From Gaiellasilicea sp963745775 (lineage in GTDB: Bacteria > Actinomycetota > Thermoleophilia > Gaiellales > Gaiellaceae): DNA of 64,000 nucleotides. The stretch lies in assembly GCA_963745775.1 (NCBI GenBank), contig CAVUYY010000012.1:1-64000 (forward strand), read 5' to 3'. Numbering within the stretch: position 1 is the stretch's first letter; each line of letters starts with the position of its first letter. Positions 9,383 to 20,584 of this stretch are shown one piece after another. The notes under the pieces are model-generated. The model worked only from the letters and a program-made list of their open reading frames with translations. It searched no databases and was not told the DNA's origin. The translations under genes and the position numbers were made by a program.

Positions 9383-9407
9383 CGAGCAACACGAGGGGAG
9401 GGCGGAA

Positions 9408-10172
9408 TTGGAGGACGGAACGAAACCGAGCGAGGACGGGCGCGCAGGCGCGGTCGTCGTCGCCGAAGACGTCACGCGCCGCTACGGCGAGGGCGACACG
9501 GCTGTCGACGCGCTTCGGGGCGTCTCGCTCGAGGTCGGCAACGGGAAGCTGACGGCCGTGATGGGGCCCTCGGGCTCGGGCAAGTCGACGCTGATGCACA
9601 TCCTGGCGGGGCTCGACAAACCGACCACGGGCTCGGTTTCGGTCTCGGGGATCGAGATCACGACGCTGAAGGACTCGGACCTGACCAAGCTGCGGCGTCA
9701 ACACATCGGCTTCGTCTTCCAGTTCTTCAACCTGCTCCCGATGCTGACCGCGGAGGAGAACATCTTGCTTCCGCTCTCGATCGCCGGCGAGAAGGTGGAT
9801 CCCGAATGGTTCCGCGGCCTCGTCGACAAGGTCGGCCTCGCCGACCGGCTCACCCACAGGCCCTCGGAGCTATCGGGTGGCCAGCAGCAGCGCGTCGCGA
9901 TCGCGCGGGGGCTCGTCTCGCGGCCTACCGTGCTCTTCGCCGACGAGCCGACCGGCAACCTCGACTCGGCGACCGGCTCGGAGATCCTGACGCTCATGCG
10001 CGACTCGGTCGATGCGTACGGACAGACGACGGTGATGGTGACGCATGAGGCGCGCGCGGCTGCGATCGCCGACCGAATCCTCTTCCTCGCCGACGGCGAG
10101 ATCGTCCGCGACCTGCCCCGCTCGGAGCCGCACGAGGTGCTCTCGACGATGGAGGAGCTCGCAGCTCGGTGA
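9408..10172 (+). CDS. ABC transporter ATPase, MacB/LolD type
   Basis: 254 residues. Walker A GPSGSGKST, Q-loop FVFQFFNLLPMLTAEENI, signature LSGGQQQRVAIARGL, Walker B VLFADEPTGNLDSATG and the H-loop in VMVTHEARAAA are all intact. The motif HIGFVFQFFNLLP and overall length are typical of exporter ATPases of the LolD/MacB/FtsE class (lipoproteins, antimicrobial peptides, cell-envelope substrates). TTG 9408 was chosen because GAGGGGAGG directly precedes it, and the frame upstream shows no domain. The stop overlaps the permease start as GTGA, so the two are translationally coupled. Confidence 0.92.
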   Translation: MEDGTKPSEDGRAGAVVVAEDVTRRYGEGDTAVDALRGVSLEVGNGKLTAVMGPSGSGKSTLMHILAGLDKPTTGSVSVSGIEITTLKDSDLTKLRRQHIGFVFQFFNLLPMLTAEENILLPLSIAGEKVDPEWFRGLVDKVGLADRLTHRPSELSGGQQQRVAIARGLVSRPTVLFADEPTGNLDSATGSEILTLMRDSVDAYGQTTVMVTHEARAAAIADRILFLADGEIVRDLPRSEPHEVLSTMEELAAR

Positions 10173-12967
10173 TCCGGTTCGCGCTCAAGAGCCTGGCGGG
10201 CCGCAAGCTGAGGACGGTTCTCACCGCGCTCGCGATCGTCCTCGGCGTCGCGATGATGAGCGGCGCGTACGTCCTGACCGACACGATCGACAAGGCGTTC
10301 GACGCGATCTTCGTCGACTCGTACGCCGGCACGGACGCCGTCGTGACCGGCAAGGATCCCGGCTTCGGCTTCGAAGGCGAGTCAGCCCCGCCGCCCCCGA
10401 TCCCGGAGGAGACGCTCGCGCGAGTCCGCGCGATCGAGGGAGTCGAGGTTGCAACGGGCGGGGTTCAGGACTTCCAGACCAAGCTGCTCCGGCCTGACGG
10501 CGAGGCGATCGACACGGGCGGAGCGCCGTCGTTCGCCTTCGGGATCGAGACCGAGCCCGAGTACGACCGCTTCAATCCACTCAACCTCGTCGAGGGTCGT
10601 TGGCCCGCGGGCGGCACCGAGGTGGCCATCGACGAGGGCGTCGCCGGCGACGAGGACCTCGAGCTCGGCGATCGAATCGGAGTCGCGGCCCTCGGCCCTG
10701 CCGCAGGAGTTCGAGATCGTCGGGATCGCCAAGTACGGCGAGCTGAGCTCGATCGGCGGCGCCACCTTCGCGATCTTCGACATCCCGACGGCCCAACGGC
10801 TGCTCGAGAAGGAAGGTCAGCTCGATGCCGTCCAGGCCGCCGCCGCGGAGGGAACCACTCCCGAGCAGCTCACGCAGCGGATCCAGGCGGAGCTCGGCAG
10901 CGAGGTGACGGTGCGGACGGGAGTCGAGGAGGCGAACGAGCAGTCGAGCGAGATCGCCACCTTCACCACGATCATCCGCTACTTCCTGCTCTCGTTCGCC
11001 GGGATCGCGCTCTTCGTCGGCGCCTTCGTCATCTTCAACACGCTCTCGATCACGGTCGCCCAGCGGATGCGGGAGTTCGCCACGCTGCGCACGCTCGGCG
11101 CGTCACGGCGGCAGGTTCTGCGCTCCGTGATCCTCGAGGCGCTCGTGATCGGCCTCGGCGCCTCGCTCGTCGGGCTCTTCAGCGGCCTCGGGCTCGCCGT
11201 CGGGCTGAACGCCCTGTTCAAGTCGCTGAATCTTCGACCTCCCGCAGACCGAGACGGTCTTCGCCACGCGGACGATCGTCGTCTCGTTGGTCGTCGGCAC
11301 GCTCGTGACGCTGATCGCCGGCCTCTTTCCCGCGATCCGGGCGACCCGAGTGCCTCCGATCGCCGCGGTTCGAGAGGGGGCGACGCTCCCGCGCGGGCGG
11401 TTTGCGCGGTTCACGCCGTACATCGCGAGCGTCGTGGTCGGGCTGGCGGTGCTCGCGCTCGCCTACGGGACGCTCGCCGACAGCATCGGCACCGGTGACC
11501 GCTTCCTCCTACTCGGCGTCGGCGTCCTCGCGCTGTTCATGGGCGTCGCGATGCTCTCGTCGCGGCTCGTCCGGCCGCTGGCGGTCGGAACCAGCCCGAT
11601 CGGCGAGTGGCTGACGGTCGTCGTGCTGATCCTGCTGTGGCCGCTCTGGACGCTGCCGTACTGGCTGCTCCGGCGCGGCGCTTTCGGTCCCGGCGGCGCG
11701 CTCGGGCGGATCGGAGCGTTCGTGCTCGGGACGGCGCTCAACCCGCTGCTCACGCTCCTCGTGCTCGTGATGTGGTTGCGGAGCGCAGTGACGAGCTGGC
11801 AGCCCGAGTGGCCGATGGAGTTCCCGGGCGTGCTGCCGTCGAGGCGGATCAACCGGATCGGCCGCGAGAACGCGCGCCGAAACCCGGGACGGACGGCTGC
11901 GACGGCGGCGGCCCTGATGATCGGGATCGCGCTCGTGACGTTCATCTCCGTGCTCGCCAACGGCCTGCGCGTGTCGAACAGCGACGCGATCGAGCGCCAG
12001 ATCCAGTCCGACCTGATCGTCACGTCTCAGGACGGCTACTCCGAGTTTCCGGCCGCCGTCGGCGACGCCGTCGCCGAGGTCGACGGGATCGAAACCGTGA
12101 GCAACGTCCGGCAGGACATCGCGGAGATCGACGGCGACGGCGCCAACCTCACGGGTCTCGACGACCAGGTCGCCGAGGTCTACGACTTCCGCTGGGAAGA
12201 GGGCTCGGACGACGCGCTCACGCAGCTCGGCGCCGACGGGGCTTTGCTGCCCGGGAACGTCGCAGACGATCGGGGGCTCGCGCTCGGCGACACGCTTCAC
12301 CGTGCGCTCCACCGGAAACCAGAGCAAGGACTTCGTCGTGCGGGGCATCTACGAAGGCAGCCCGTTCTACCCGCTGCTCGGCACGGCGAGCGTCTCGCAG
12401 GAGGCGTTCGACGAGCTCTACGAGCGCCCGCGCAACCGCTTCACGCTCCTCAATCTCGCGAGCGCCGACCCGGCGACCAAGGCGAGCGTCGAAAGCGCGC
12501 TCGCCGACTTCCCGGACACGCGAGTCCAGACGCGCTCCGAATGGATCGACAAGGAGGATCAGGAGATCCAGCAGTTCCTGCTGCTCCTCTACGTCCTGCT
12601 CGCGCTGTCCGTGATCGTCAGCCTCTTCGGGATGGTCAACACGCTCGCGCTGTCGGTCTTCGAGCGGACGCGCGAGCTCGGAATGCTGCGCGCCGTCGGG
12701 ATGACGCGGCGCCAGACGCGCCGGATGATCCGGCACGAGAGCGTGATCACGGCGCTGATCGGGGCGGCGCTCGGGCTTCCGCTCGGGATCTTCCTCGCCG
12801 CGCTCGTGACGAGCGCGCTCAGCCAGTACGACCTCCGCTTCGAGCTGCCGCTCGACCAGTTGATCATCCTCTCCGTCGTCGCCGTGATCGCAGGGCTCCT
12901 GGCGGCGATCACTCCCGCCAGGCGTGCCGCCCGCCTGAACCCGCTCGAAGCGTTGCAGTACGAGTGA
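10169..12967 (+). CDS. ABC transporter permease with two FtsX/MacB domains (three frameshifts)
   Basis: Partner membrane protein of the preceding ATPase, about 931 residues when repaired. It has an N-terminal helix (LRTVLTALAIVLGVAMMSGA), a periplasmic MacB-like domain, a first FtsX block (IRYFLLSFAGIALFVGAFVI, TLGASRRQVLRSVI), a central region with extra helices near 11530-11790, a second periplasmic part and a second FtsX block (VIVSLFGMVNTLALSVFERT, LRAVGMTRRQTRRMI). The C-terminus is PARRAARLNPLEALQYE, a hallmark of the family. The frame moves by one base near 10695, 11235 and 12295, with conserved sequence continuing each time. The gene is best regarded as intact. Substrate unknown. Confidence 0.88.
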
Positions 12968-13068
12968 GCACGCTCGGGAAGCGGCGCGGGATCGTCCTTC
13001 GGGGTCGCAGCAGGCCGAGGGGCAAGCTGTGAGCCAGGTCTCCGGGTAGCTCGGGCTCGAGGCTCGCG

Positions 13069-13944
13069 CTGCGCGTCACGGTTTGCGACGTCGGGCCCCG
13101 GGACGGGCTCCAGAACGAGCCCGAGACGCTGGCGCCGGCGGTTCGGGCCGAGCTCGTGCGGCGGCTGTCGAAGGCCGGACTTCCTCGGATCGAGGCGGTC
13201 AGCTTCGTCAACGACGAGCGGGTGCCGCAGATGGCCGGCGCCGAGGAGGTCGTGGCCGCGGTCGGCGAGGTCGGAGCCGAGCTCTCCGGGCTCGTCCTCA
13301 ACGAGCGCGGCTCCGACCGATTCGCGGCGACGACGCTCGATCGCGTCAACGTCACGCTCGCGGCGACTGAGAGCTTCAACCGGCGGAACGGGAACGCGTC
13401 GCTGCCGGAGGCCGTCGAGCGCGTCAAGCGGATCCTGACCGCTTCGGCGCGGCCGACCACCGTCACGTTGAGCTGCTCGTTCGGTTGCCCCTTCGAGGGC
13501 GAGGTCGATCCCGGCGTGGTGCTCGCGCTTGCGGAAGGGCTCGTCGCAGCCGGCGCGGGCGAGGTCGTGCTCGCGGACACGATCGGGGTCGCGACTCCCT
13601 CCCGCGTACGCACGCTCGTGGAGCGAACGGCAGCGCTCGGCGCGCCGACCGGTGGTCACTTCCACGACACGCGGCATACCGGCGTTGCGTGCTCGTGGGC
13701 GGCGCTCGAGGCAGGCGCGACGGTGCTCGACGCGTCGGTCGGGGGCCTCGGCGGCTGCCCGTTCGCGCCGCGCGCAACCGGCAACGTCGCGACCGAGGAC
13801 GTCGTCTACCTGCTCGAGCGCGAAGGCGTCGAGACCGGCGTCGACCTCGACGCCCTGATCGCGGTGGCGGAGTGGCTCGCCGCCCTCCTCGGCCGCGCGC
13901 TTCCGGGCCGGGTCTACCGCGCGGGCGGTTTCCCTCCCCGATGA
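13069..13944 (+). CDS. Hydroxymethylglutaryl-CoA lyase family protein
   Basis: DRE-TIM metallolyase-like enzyme, about 291 residues, which would split HMG-CoA to acetoacetate and acetyl-CoA (leucine degradation). The N-terminal motif VCDVGPRDGLQNEPE contains the catalytic R-D pair. KAGLPRIEAVSFVNDERVPQ, VTLSCSFGCPFEGEVDP, LADTIGVATP, GHFHDTRHTG and GGLGGCPFAPRATGNVATED follow in family order. The start is unclear: between the in-frame stop at 13030 and the first motif there is no ATG, GTG or TTG, only CTG 13069. Either CTG is used or an upstream indel hides the start. Leucine uptake genes and several acyl-CoA enzymes elsewhere in the window fit the role. Confidence 0.82.
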   Translation: MRVTVCDVGPRDGLQNEPETLAPAVRAELVRRLSKAGLPRIEAVSFVNDERVPQMAGAEEVVAAVGEVGAELSGLVLNERGSDRFAATTLDRVNVTLAATESFNRRNGNASLPEAVERVKRILTASARPTTVTLSCSFGCPFEGEVDPGVVLALAEGLVAAGAGEVVLADTIGVATPSRVRTLVERTAALGAPTGGHFHDTRHTGVACSWAALEAGATVLDASVGGLGGCPFAPRATGNVATEDVVYLLEREGVETGVDLDALIAVAEWLAALLGRALPGRVYRAGGFPPR

Positions 13945-13951
13945 GATGCTG

Positions 13952-15145
13952 TTACGTGGAGTCGTTCGCGCGGATCACGCCGGCGGCTGCGAGGTGCTCG
14001 ATCTCCGCCTCGTCGTAGCCGGCCTCGCCCAGGATCTCGGCGGTGTGCTCGCCGAGGAGCGGCGGGGCGCTGCGATGAAGCAGCCGTTCGCCGTCAGCCG
14101 AGAGCGGCGGGGCCACGATCGTCTGGCCGCCCAGCTCCTGGAGCATCCCCGTCGCGAGCGTCTGCTCGTGGCTCGCGACTTCGCCGACGTCGAGAACCGG
14201 CGAGGCGGGAACGCCCGCGGCTCGCAGCCCCTCGAGGAGGTCGTCGGTCGGCCGCCCGGCGAGCAGAGGTCGCAACAGCGAGACCAGCTCCGTGCGATGC
14301 GCGACGCGCTGTGGATTCGAGCCGAAACGCGGGTCGACCGCCAGCTCCGGAGCGCCGAGCACCTCGCAGAGCGACCCGAACAGCCGGTCGTTGCCGGCGA
14401 CGATCATCAGCTCGCCGTCGGCCGTCGGAAAGACCTCGTACGGGGCGATCAGCGGAAATGCCGTTCCGTGCCTGCCGGGCGCGTCCGCGCCGGCGAGCAC
14501 GTCGGAGAGCTGGTACGGAAGCAGCGACAGCGCAGTCTCGTAGAGCGACAGATCGAGCGTGCGGCCGACTCCCTCGTGAAGCGCCGCCACGATTGCGAGC
14601 GCCGCCCAGACGCCGGTGCCGATGTCGATCAGCGAGGCGCCGACGCGCACCGGCGGCCGATCCGCTTCGCCGGTCACGCTCATGATCCCCGCCGCCGCCT
14701 GCATCAGCGGGTCGTAGCCGGGCTCCGCTGCGAGCGGCCCGCGCCGGCCGAACGCGCCGATCGTGCAGTAGACGAGCTTCGGATTGCGCTCGCGCAGCTC
14801 CTCCGGCCCGATTCCGAGCCGCTCGGCCGTTCCGGGACGCAGGCTCTGAACGGCGACGTCCGAACGCTCGGCCAGCCGCAGCAGCGCCTCGCGCCCGCGA
14901 GAATCCTTGAGATCGAGGGCCAGCGAGCGCTTGCCGGCGTTGGCGGAGAAGAACATGACGCTGCCCCCCTCGAAGAACCTCGGGCCCCAATCCCGCGCCT
15001 CGTCGCCGCGCCCGGGATGCTCGACCTTGACGACGTCGGCGCCGAGCGCAGCCAGGATCTCGGTCGACGTCGGGCCGGCGAGCGAGCTCGTCAGGTCGAG
15101 CACGCGCACGCCCTGCAGCGGTAGGAACGGCATGACGCGCATCAT
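13952..15145 (-). CDS. CaiB/BaiF family (class III) CoA transferase
   Basis: 397 residues from ATG 15145 (a second possible start is ATG 15133). Formyl-CoA transferase fold. The sequence opens with LPLQGVRVLDLTSSLAGP, then LGADVVKVEHPGRGDEARDW. The catalytic aspartate lies in GYDPLMQAAAGIM, with FGRRGPLA just before. GVGRTLDLSLYETALSLLPY and the small-domain region complete the family pattern. It would move CoA between organic acids, but the acid is not identifiable. It is convergent with the HMG-CoA lyase gene seven bases away and divergent from the DedA gene 18 bases away, so both promoters share a very short interval. Confidence 0.9.
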   Translation of the reverse strand: MMRVMPFLPLQGVRVLDLTSSLAGPTSTEILAALGADVVKVEHPGRGDEARDWGPRFFEGGSVMFFSANAGKRSLALDLKDSRGREALLRLAERSDVAVQSLRPGTAERLGIGPEELRERNPKLVYCTIGAFGRRGPLAAEPGYDPLMQAAAGIMSVTGEADRPPVRVGASLIDIGTGVWAALAIVAALHEGVGRTLDLSLYETALSLLPYQLSDVLAGADAPGRHGTAFPLIAPYEVFPTADGELMIVAGNDRLFGSLCEVLGAPELAVDPRFGSNPQRVAHRTELVSLLRPLLAGRPTDDLLEGLRAAGVPASPVLDVGEVASHEQTLATGMLQELGGQTIVAPPLSADGERLLHRSAPPLLGEHTAEILGEAGYDEAEIEHLAAAGVIRANDST

Positions 15146-15163
15146 GGCTGGAAGGATGGCCCG

Positions 15164-15769
15164 GTGTTCAACGCCATCGTGGACGCCGTCTCGGGGTCGA
15201 ACTGGAGCTACCTGATCGTCTTCGGGGTCGCGCTCCTCGATGCCTTCTTCCCTGTCGTCCCGAGCGAGGCGACCGCGATCGCGGCGGGCGTCGTGGCCGG
15301 CGCGGGCGACCTCCGGGTGGAGCTCCTGATCCCGGCCGCCGCGCTCGGCGCGATCGTCGGCGACAACATCTCCTACGCCGGCGGCCATTTCCTCGGGGAG
15401 CGCATAACCAACCGCTTCTTCACCGGCGAGAAGTCGAAGAAGCGGCTCGCCTGGGCCGAGCGGATGCTCGCCGAACGCGGTGGCTATCTGATCGTGGTCG
15501 CGCGCTTCATCCCCGGCGGCCGCACCGTCACCACGTTCACGGCGGGCCTGGTCAAGACCTTCCGGTGGCGGCGGTTCATCGTCTTCGACGTGATCGCGGG
15601 CGTGATCTGGGGCTCGTACACGGTGCTGCTCGGCTACTTCGGCGGCAAGACCTTCGAGGAGGAACCCTGGAAGGGGCTCCTCCTCGCATTCGGGATCGCG
15701 GTCGCCGTTACTGCTGCGGTGGAGGTGTATCGGCACCTGCGAGCTCGTCGTGCGGCCGCCCACCCCTGA
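15164..15769 (+). CDS. DedA family membrane protein (VTT domain)
   Basis: 201 residues, integral membrane protein. The family motif FPVVPSEATAIAAGVVAGAG near the N-terminus, the GDNISYAGGHFLGERI segment and RFIPGGRTVTTFTAGL with its conserved Arg/Pro/Gly are diagnostic of DedA/SNARE-associated proteins. These act in lipid carrier recycling, proton-dependent transport and envelope homeostasis. Several helices and a short basic C-terminus are visible. GTG 15164 starts the first helix-bearing segment. Its 3' end overlaps the convergent small membrane protein gene by about 60 bases. Confidence 0.9.
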   Translation: MFNAIVDAVSGSNWSYLIVFGVALLDAFFPVVPSEATAIAAGVVAGAGDLRVELLIPAAALGAIVGDNISYAGGHFLGERITNRFFTGEKSKKRLAWAERMLAERGGYLIVVARFIPGGRTVTTFTAGLVKTFRWRRFIVFDVIAGVIWGSYTVLLGYFGGKTFEEEPWKGLLLAFGIAVAVTAAVEVYRHLRARRAAAHP

Positions 15770-16167
15770 GGCCGAGGTCGCGCATCCCGCGATGCGCGAT
15801 GTACGCCGCATAGACGAGCACGAGCAGCGCGAAGAGGCCGTGGAGGCCATGGATCGTACGCCGCCGACTCGCTGACTGCGTCGTCGTCGGGCGGGAGCAG
15901 GAAGATCTGCACGGTTCCGAGCGACGAAGAGCCCGAAGGTGACGCCGATCCAGCGCCACTGCTTCGGCCAGGCGCCGAACGCCGTCAGGAACACGAGCAG
16001 CTCGAAGCCGTGGATGAAGAGGAAGCCGATCAAGCCGTGGGCGTCGAGGGCGCTCTCGCCTTGAAGTCGCCGATCGCGTACGTGGCGATCAGGTACGCCT
16101 GCACGAAGATCAGCAGGACGATCGGCGAGGCCAGCACGAAGTTGATCCACAGGAAGGTTCGTCTCAT
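15708..16167 (-). CDS. Small four-helix membrane protein, DUF6220-like (three frameshifts)
   Basis: About 152 residues when repaired. Four hydrophobic segments are readable: INFVLASPIVLLIFVQAYLI, LIGFLFIHGFELLVFLTAFG, WIGVTFGLFV-LGTVQIFLL and GLFALLVLVYAAYIAHRG. Histidines at the second and fourth helices (DAHGLIGF, IHGLHG) resemble heme- or quinone-binding small membrane proteins and the DUF6220 family. The frame changes near 16060 (one base missing), 15920 and 15858 (one extra each), so the intact protein is an inference from continuity of hydrophobic pattern. ATG 16167 is preceded by TAGGCT seven bases upstream. Function unknown. Confidence 0.55.
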
Positions 16168-16174
16168 AGCGGCG

Positions 16175-16180
16175 AGCCTA
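16175..16180 (-). promoter_or_regulatory. -10-like TAGGCT, leaderless start of the small membrane protein
   Basis: TAGGCT on the minus strand ends seven bases before ATG 16167 and no ribosome-binding sequence intervenes. It fits the leaderless pattern repeated in this window. Confidence 0.45.
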
Positions 16181-16194
16181 AACCGGCCGGCGGA

Positions 16195-16200
16195 TAGCGT
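16195..16200 (+). promoter_or_regulatory. -10-like TAGCGT, leaderless start of the RmlD-like gene
   Basis: TAGCGT is separated from GTG 16207 by six bases (GCAACG), too few for a ribosome-binding site. It lies only 14 bases from the oppositely oriented element of the small membrane protein, making a compact divergent promoter. Confidence 0.5.
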
Positions 16201-16206
16201 GCAACG

Positions 16207-16941
16207 GTGCGGCTTCACGTCACCGGCGCGACCGGGTATCTCGGCTCCGAGCTCGTCCGGCTGCGGCCGGACGCGACGAGCGAGCGGGTCGAGATTCGCG
16301 ACGCGGACGCGGTCGAGGCGCTGCTGCGCCGGCTTCGACCAGAGGTCGTGATCCACACGGCCTACCGGCAGGACGGGCCGACGGCGCGCGCGATCAACGT
16401 CGACGGCGCCGAGAACGTCGCCCGGGCTGCGGCGCGTGTCGGCGCGCGGCTCGTCCATCTGTCCTCGGACGTCGTCTTCGACGGCCGGAAGGGAGCGGCG
16501 TACGTGGAGGAGGACGAGCTCTCGCCCGTCAGCGACTACGGACGCACGAAGGCCGAGGGCGAGCGCCGCGTCGCCACCGCGCATCCCGAGGCGCTGCTCG
16601 TCCGAACCTCGTTGATCGTGGGCGGCGAACGGCCGTCGAAGCACGAGCTCGCCGCAGCCGAGCCCCGAACGTGGTTCACGAACGAGATCCGCTCCCCCGT
16701 GCAGGTGACCGACCTCGCCGCCGCGCTGCTCGAGCTGGCCGAGCTCGATGTCTCCGGGCCGCTCCACGTGGCCGGCGCCGACGCGGTGTCGCGGGCAGAG
16801 TTCGCCGAGCTCGTCGCCCGGCGCCCTGTGGCAACCGCCGAGGCACCGCCGACGCGACCGCTCGACTGCCGGCTCGACTCCTCGCAGGCCCAGGCTCTGC
16901 TCCGGACGCGTCTGCGCGGCGTCCGCGAAGTCTTCGCCTAG
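16207..16941 (+). CDS. RmlD-like NAD(P)-dependent sugar-nucleotide reductase (extended SDR)
   Basis: 244 residues. The Rossmann motif VTGATGYLGSEL is at the N-terminus, followed by DAVEALLRRLRPEVVIHTAY, typical of dTDP-4-dehydrorhamnose reductase. The active-site Tyr and Lys are in SPVSDYGRTKAEGE, and VHLSSDVVFDG is the conserved catalytic-strand motif. It is shorter than typical RmlD (about 290) with a reduced C-terminal substrate domain, so the substrate may differ. There are no other rhamnose genes nearby. It overlaps the convergent cyclase gene by four bases. Confidence 0.82.
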   Translation: MRLHVTGATGYLGSELVRLRPDATSERVEIRDADAVEALLRRLRPEVVIHTAYRQDGPTARAINVDGAENVARAAARVGARLVHLSSDVVFDGRKGAAYVEEDELSPVSDYGRTKAEGERRVATAHPEALLVRTSLIVGGERPSKHELAAAEPRTWFTNEIRSPVQVTDLAAALLELAELDVSGPLHVAGADAVSRAEFAELVARRPVATAEAPPTRPLDCRLDSSQAQALLRTRLRGVREVFA

Positions 16942-17693
16942 AAGGCGAACCGAACGAGCAGGATCACTCCGATCACGACCGCAGCGAGCAGGAGCAGCGT
17001 CAGCGCCAGGATCGTCAGGCCCGACGCGGCGAGCCTGAACGGCACATTCGGCGTCGAGTCGCCGCTGAACGACCGCTCGAGGTCGCGCTCCACCTGCCGC
17101 TTGATCCGCTCGGCCAGGGCGTCGCCGGCGTTCTTCGGTGCGTCGGTCTTCAGCGGCGGGAACGAGGAGGGGCCGCCGTCGACCGCGAGCTCGTAGATCC
17201 GCTGGTGCTGGATGTCCTTCAGCTGCGCCTCGCCATGGTCGTGGACGGTGACCCCCTCGGGGAGCGTGTTGCCGAGCAGCGCGCGGGTCGTCTCGGAGAG
17301 CAGGATCTGGCCCCCGTGCCCCGCAGCCGAGATCCTCGCCGCCCGGACGACGTCCAGCCCCAGATAGCCCTCGTCGCCGACCGACGGCTCGCCCGTGTGG
17401 AGGCCCATTCGCACCCGGACCTCCGCACCGTCCGGCCAGGGGTGGGCGCGCAGGGCGCGTTGGGCAGCGACCGCTCCTCGCGCGGCGTCGCTCGCGCGCG
17501 CGAACGAGAAGAAGAAGGCGTCGCCCTGGGTGTCGATCTCGGTCCCGCCGGCGCCTCCGAGCGTCTCGCGGACGAGCCGCCGGTGCTCGCGAACGACCTC
17601 CGCGTAGCGATCTCCGAGCTGCTGCAGGAGCCGGGTCGAGCCCTCGATGTCCGTGAAGACGAACGTGACCGTCCCGCCTGGAAGTGCGCTCAT
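16938..17693 (-). CDS. Class III adenylate/guanylate cyclase with C-terminal membrane anchor
   Basis: 251 residues from ATG 17693. The catalytic domain begins with TVTFVFTDIEGSTRLL, which carries the first metal Asp. The second metal Asp is in IDTQGDAFFFSF, and MGLHTGEP, GLDVVRAARISAAGHGGQIL and GEAQLKDIQ complete the class III pattern. A hydrophobic C-terminal helix (about residues 225-248) is followed by RFAF, so the enzyme is probably tail-anchored with the catalytic domain in the cytoplasm. A TTG 12 bases upstream is an alternative start. The promoter region is shared with the divergent DUF255 gene. Confidence 0.87.
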   Translation of the reverse strand: MSALPGGTVTFVFTDIEGSTRLLQQLGDRYAEVVREHRRLVRETLGGAGGTEIDTQGDAFFFSFARASDAARGAVAAQRALRAHPWPDGAEVRVRMGLHTGEPSVGDEGYLGLDVVRAARISAAGHGGQILLSETTRALLGNTLPEGVTVHDHGEAQLKDIQHQRIYELAVDGGPSSFPPLKTDAPKNAGDALAERIKRQVERDLERSFSGDSTPNVPFRLAASGLTILALTLLLLAAVVIGVILLVRFAF

Positions 17694-17695
17694 GG

Positions 17696-17701
17696 GACTA
17701 T
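17696..17701 (+). promoter_or_regulatory. -10-like GACTAT before the DUF255 gene
   Basis: GACTAT ends six bases before GTG 17708 with no ribosome site between, matching the spacing of other candidate leaderless promoters here. The same interval holds the start of the divergent cyclase. Confidence 0.4.
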
Positions 17702-17707
17702 TCAAGC

Positions 17708-19588
<1,881 letters not shown>

Positions 19589-20506
19589 CCTCGCGCGAGT
19601 ACCGCGGCATCGACGACCTGGGTGCCCTCCATGAGGTGGCTCGCGCGGTGTGGGCGCGCGACAAGCCGCGCGCGCTCCCGCACGTCGGCGACGTCACCTG
19701 GGGGCTCTACCAGCACGAGCCCGAGCTCGCCTGGCCGAAGCGGACGCAGATCTTCGAGCGCGACGGCGCGCCAATCGCCTTCGGGATTCTCTGGCTCCCG
19801 CAGACGCTCCAGAGCGCCGTCCATCCGGACCACCGCGACGACGCCGTCTACGACGCGTTGCTCGAGTGGTTCGAGGGCGCAGCCGGCGAGGACGTCGACG
19901 GCGGTCTGGATGCGCAGCTCCTCGAGAGCGACGAGGTGTTCGCTGCGTCGCTACGGCGCCACGGCTTCGCGCCCCTCGAGGGCGTCGACTGGTTCGAGCA
20001 TCGTGTCCGCTCGCTCGTCGCGCCGGTCGAGTCCGCGCAGCTACCGGACGGCTACCGGCTCAGGAACGTCGCCGGCGACGTCGACCTCGAGCGCCGGGTC
20101 GACGTCCATCGCGCCGCCTTCCACCCATCCAAGGTGACGGTGCCCGGGTACCGACACCTGCAGACGCTGCCGCCCTACCGCGAGCAGCTCGATCTCGTGG
20201 TCGAGGCGCCCGACCGCAGCTTCGCCGCCTACGCGCTCGTCTGGCTCGACGAAGAGAACGGGGTCGGCGAGCTCGAGCCGGTCGGAACCCACCCGGAGCA
20301 CCAGCGGCTCGGGCTCGGCAAGGCGGTGTGCCTCGAGGCGTGCCGCCGCCTTCGAGAAGCGGGTGCCGACACGGCCGTCGTCTACTCGGTTCACGGCTAC
20401 CACGCGGGCAGGCTGTACGCGTCGGCGGGCTTCGAGTGCGTGGACCGCCAACTCGAGTTTCGTCTGACTACACCTCGGTTTGAGGCCTAACTTCGGCGTC
20501 CACGCG

Positions 20507-20535
20507 TTGTCTTACCCCTTGAAACTGCGTACAGT
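20507..20535 (+). promoter_or_regulatory. Sigma-70-type promoter TTGTCT-N17-TACAGT
   Basis: A -35 element at 20507-20512 and a -10 element at 20530-20535 with ideal 17-base spacing lie 50 bases before ATG 20585. AGAAGGAG precedes that ATG. This is the best full-consensus promoter seen in the window. Confidence 0.6.
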
Positions 20536-20584
20536 CGCCACGCGCGACTCTTATTCCTCGCTCTGTTCTCCAGAAGGAGTGTTC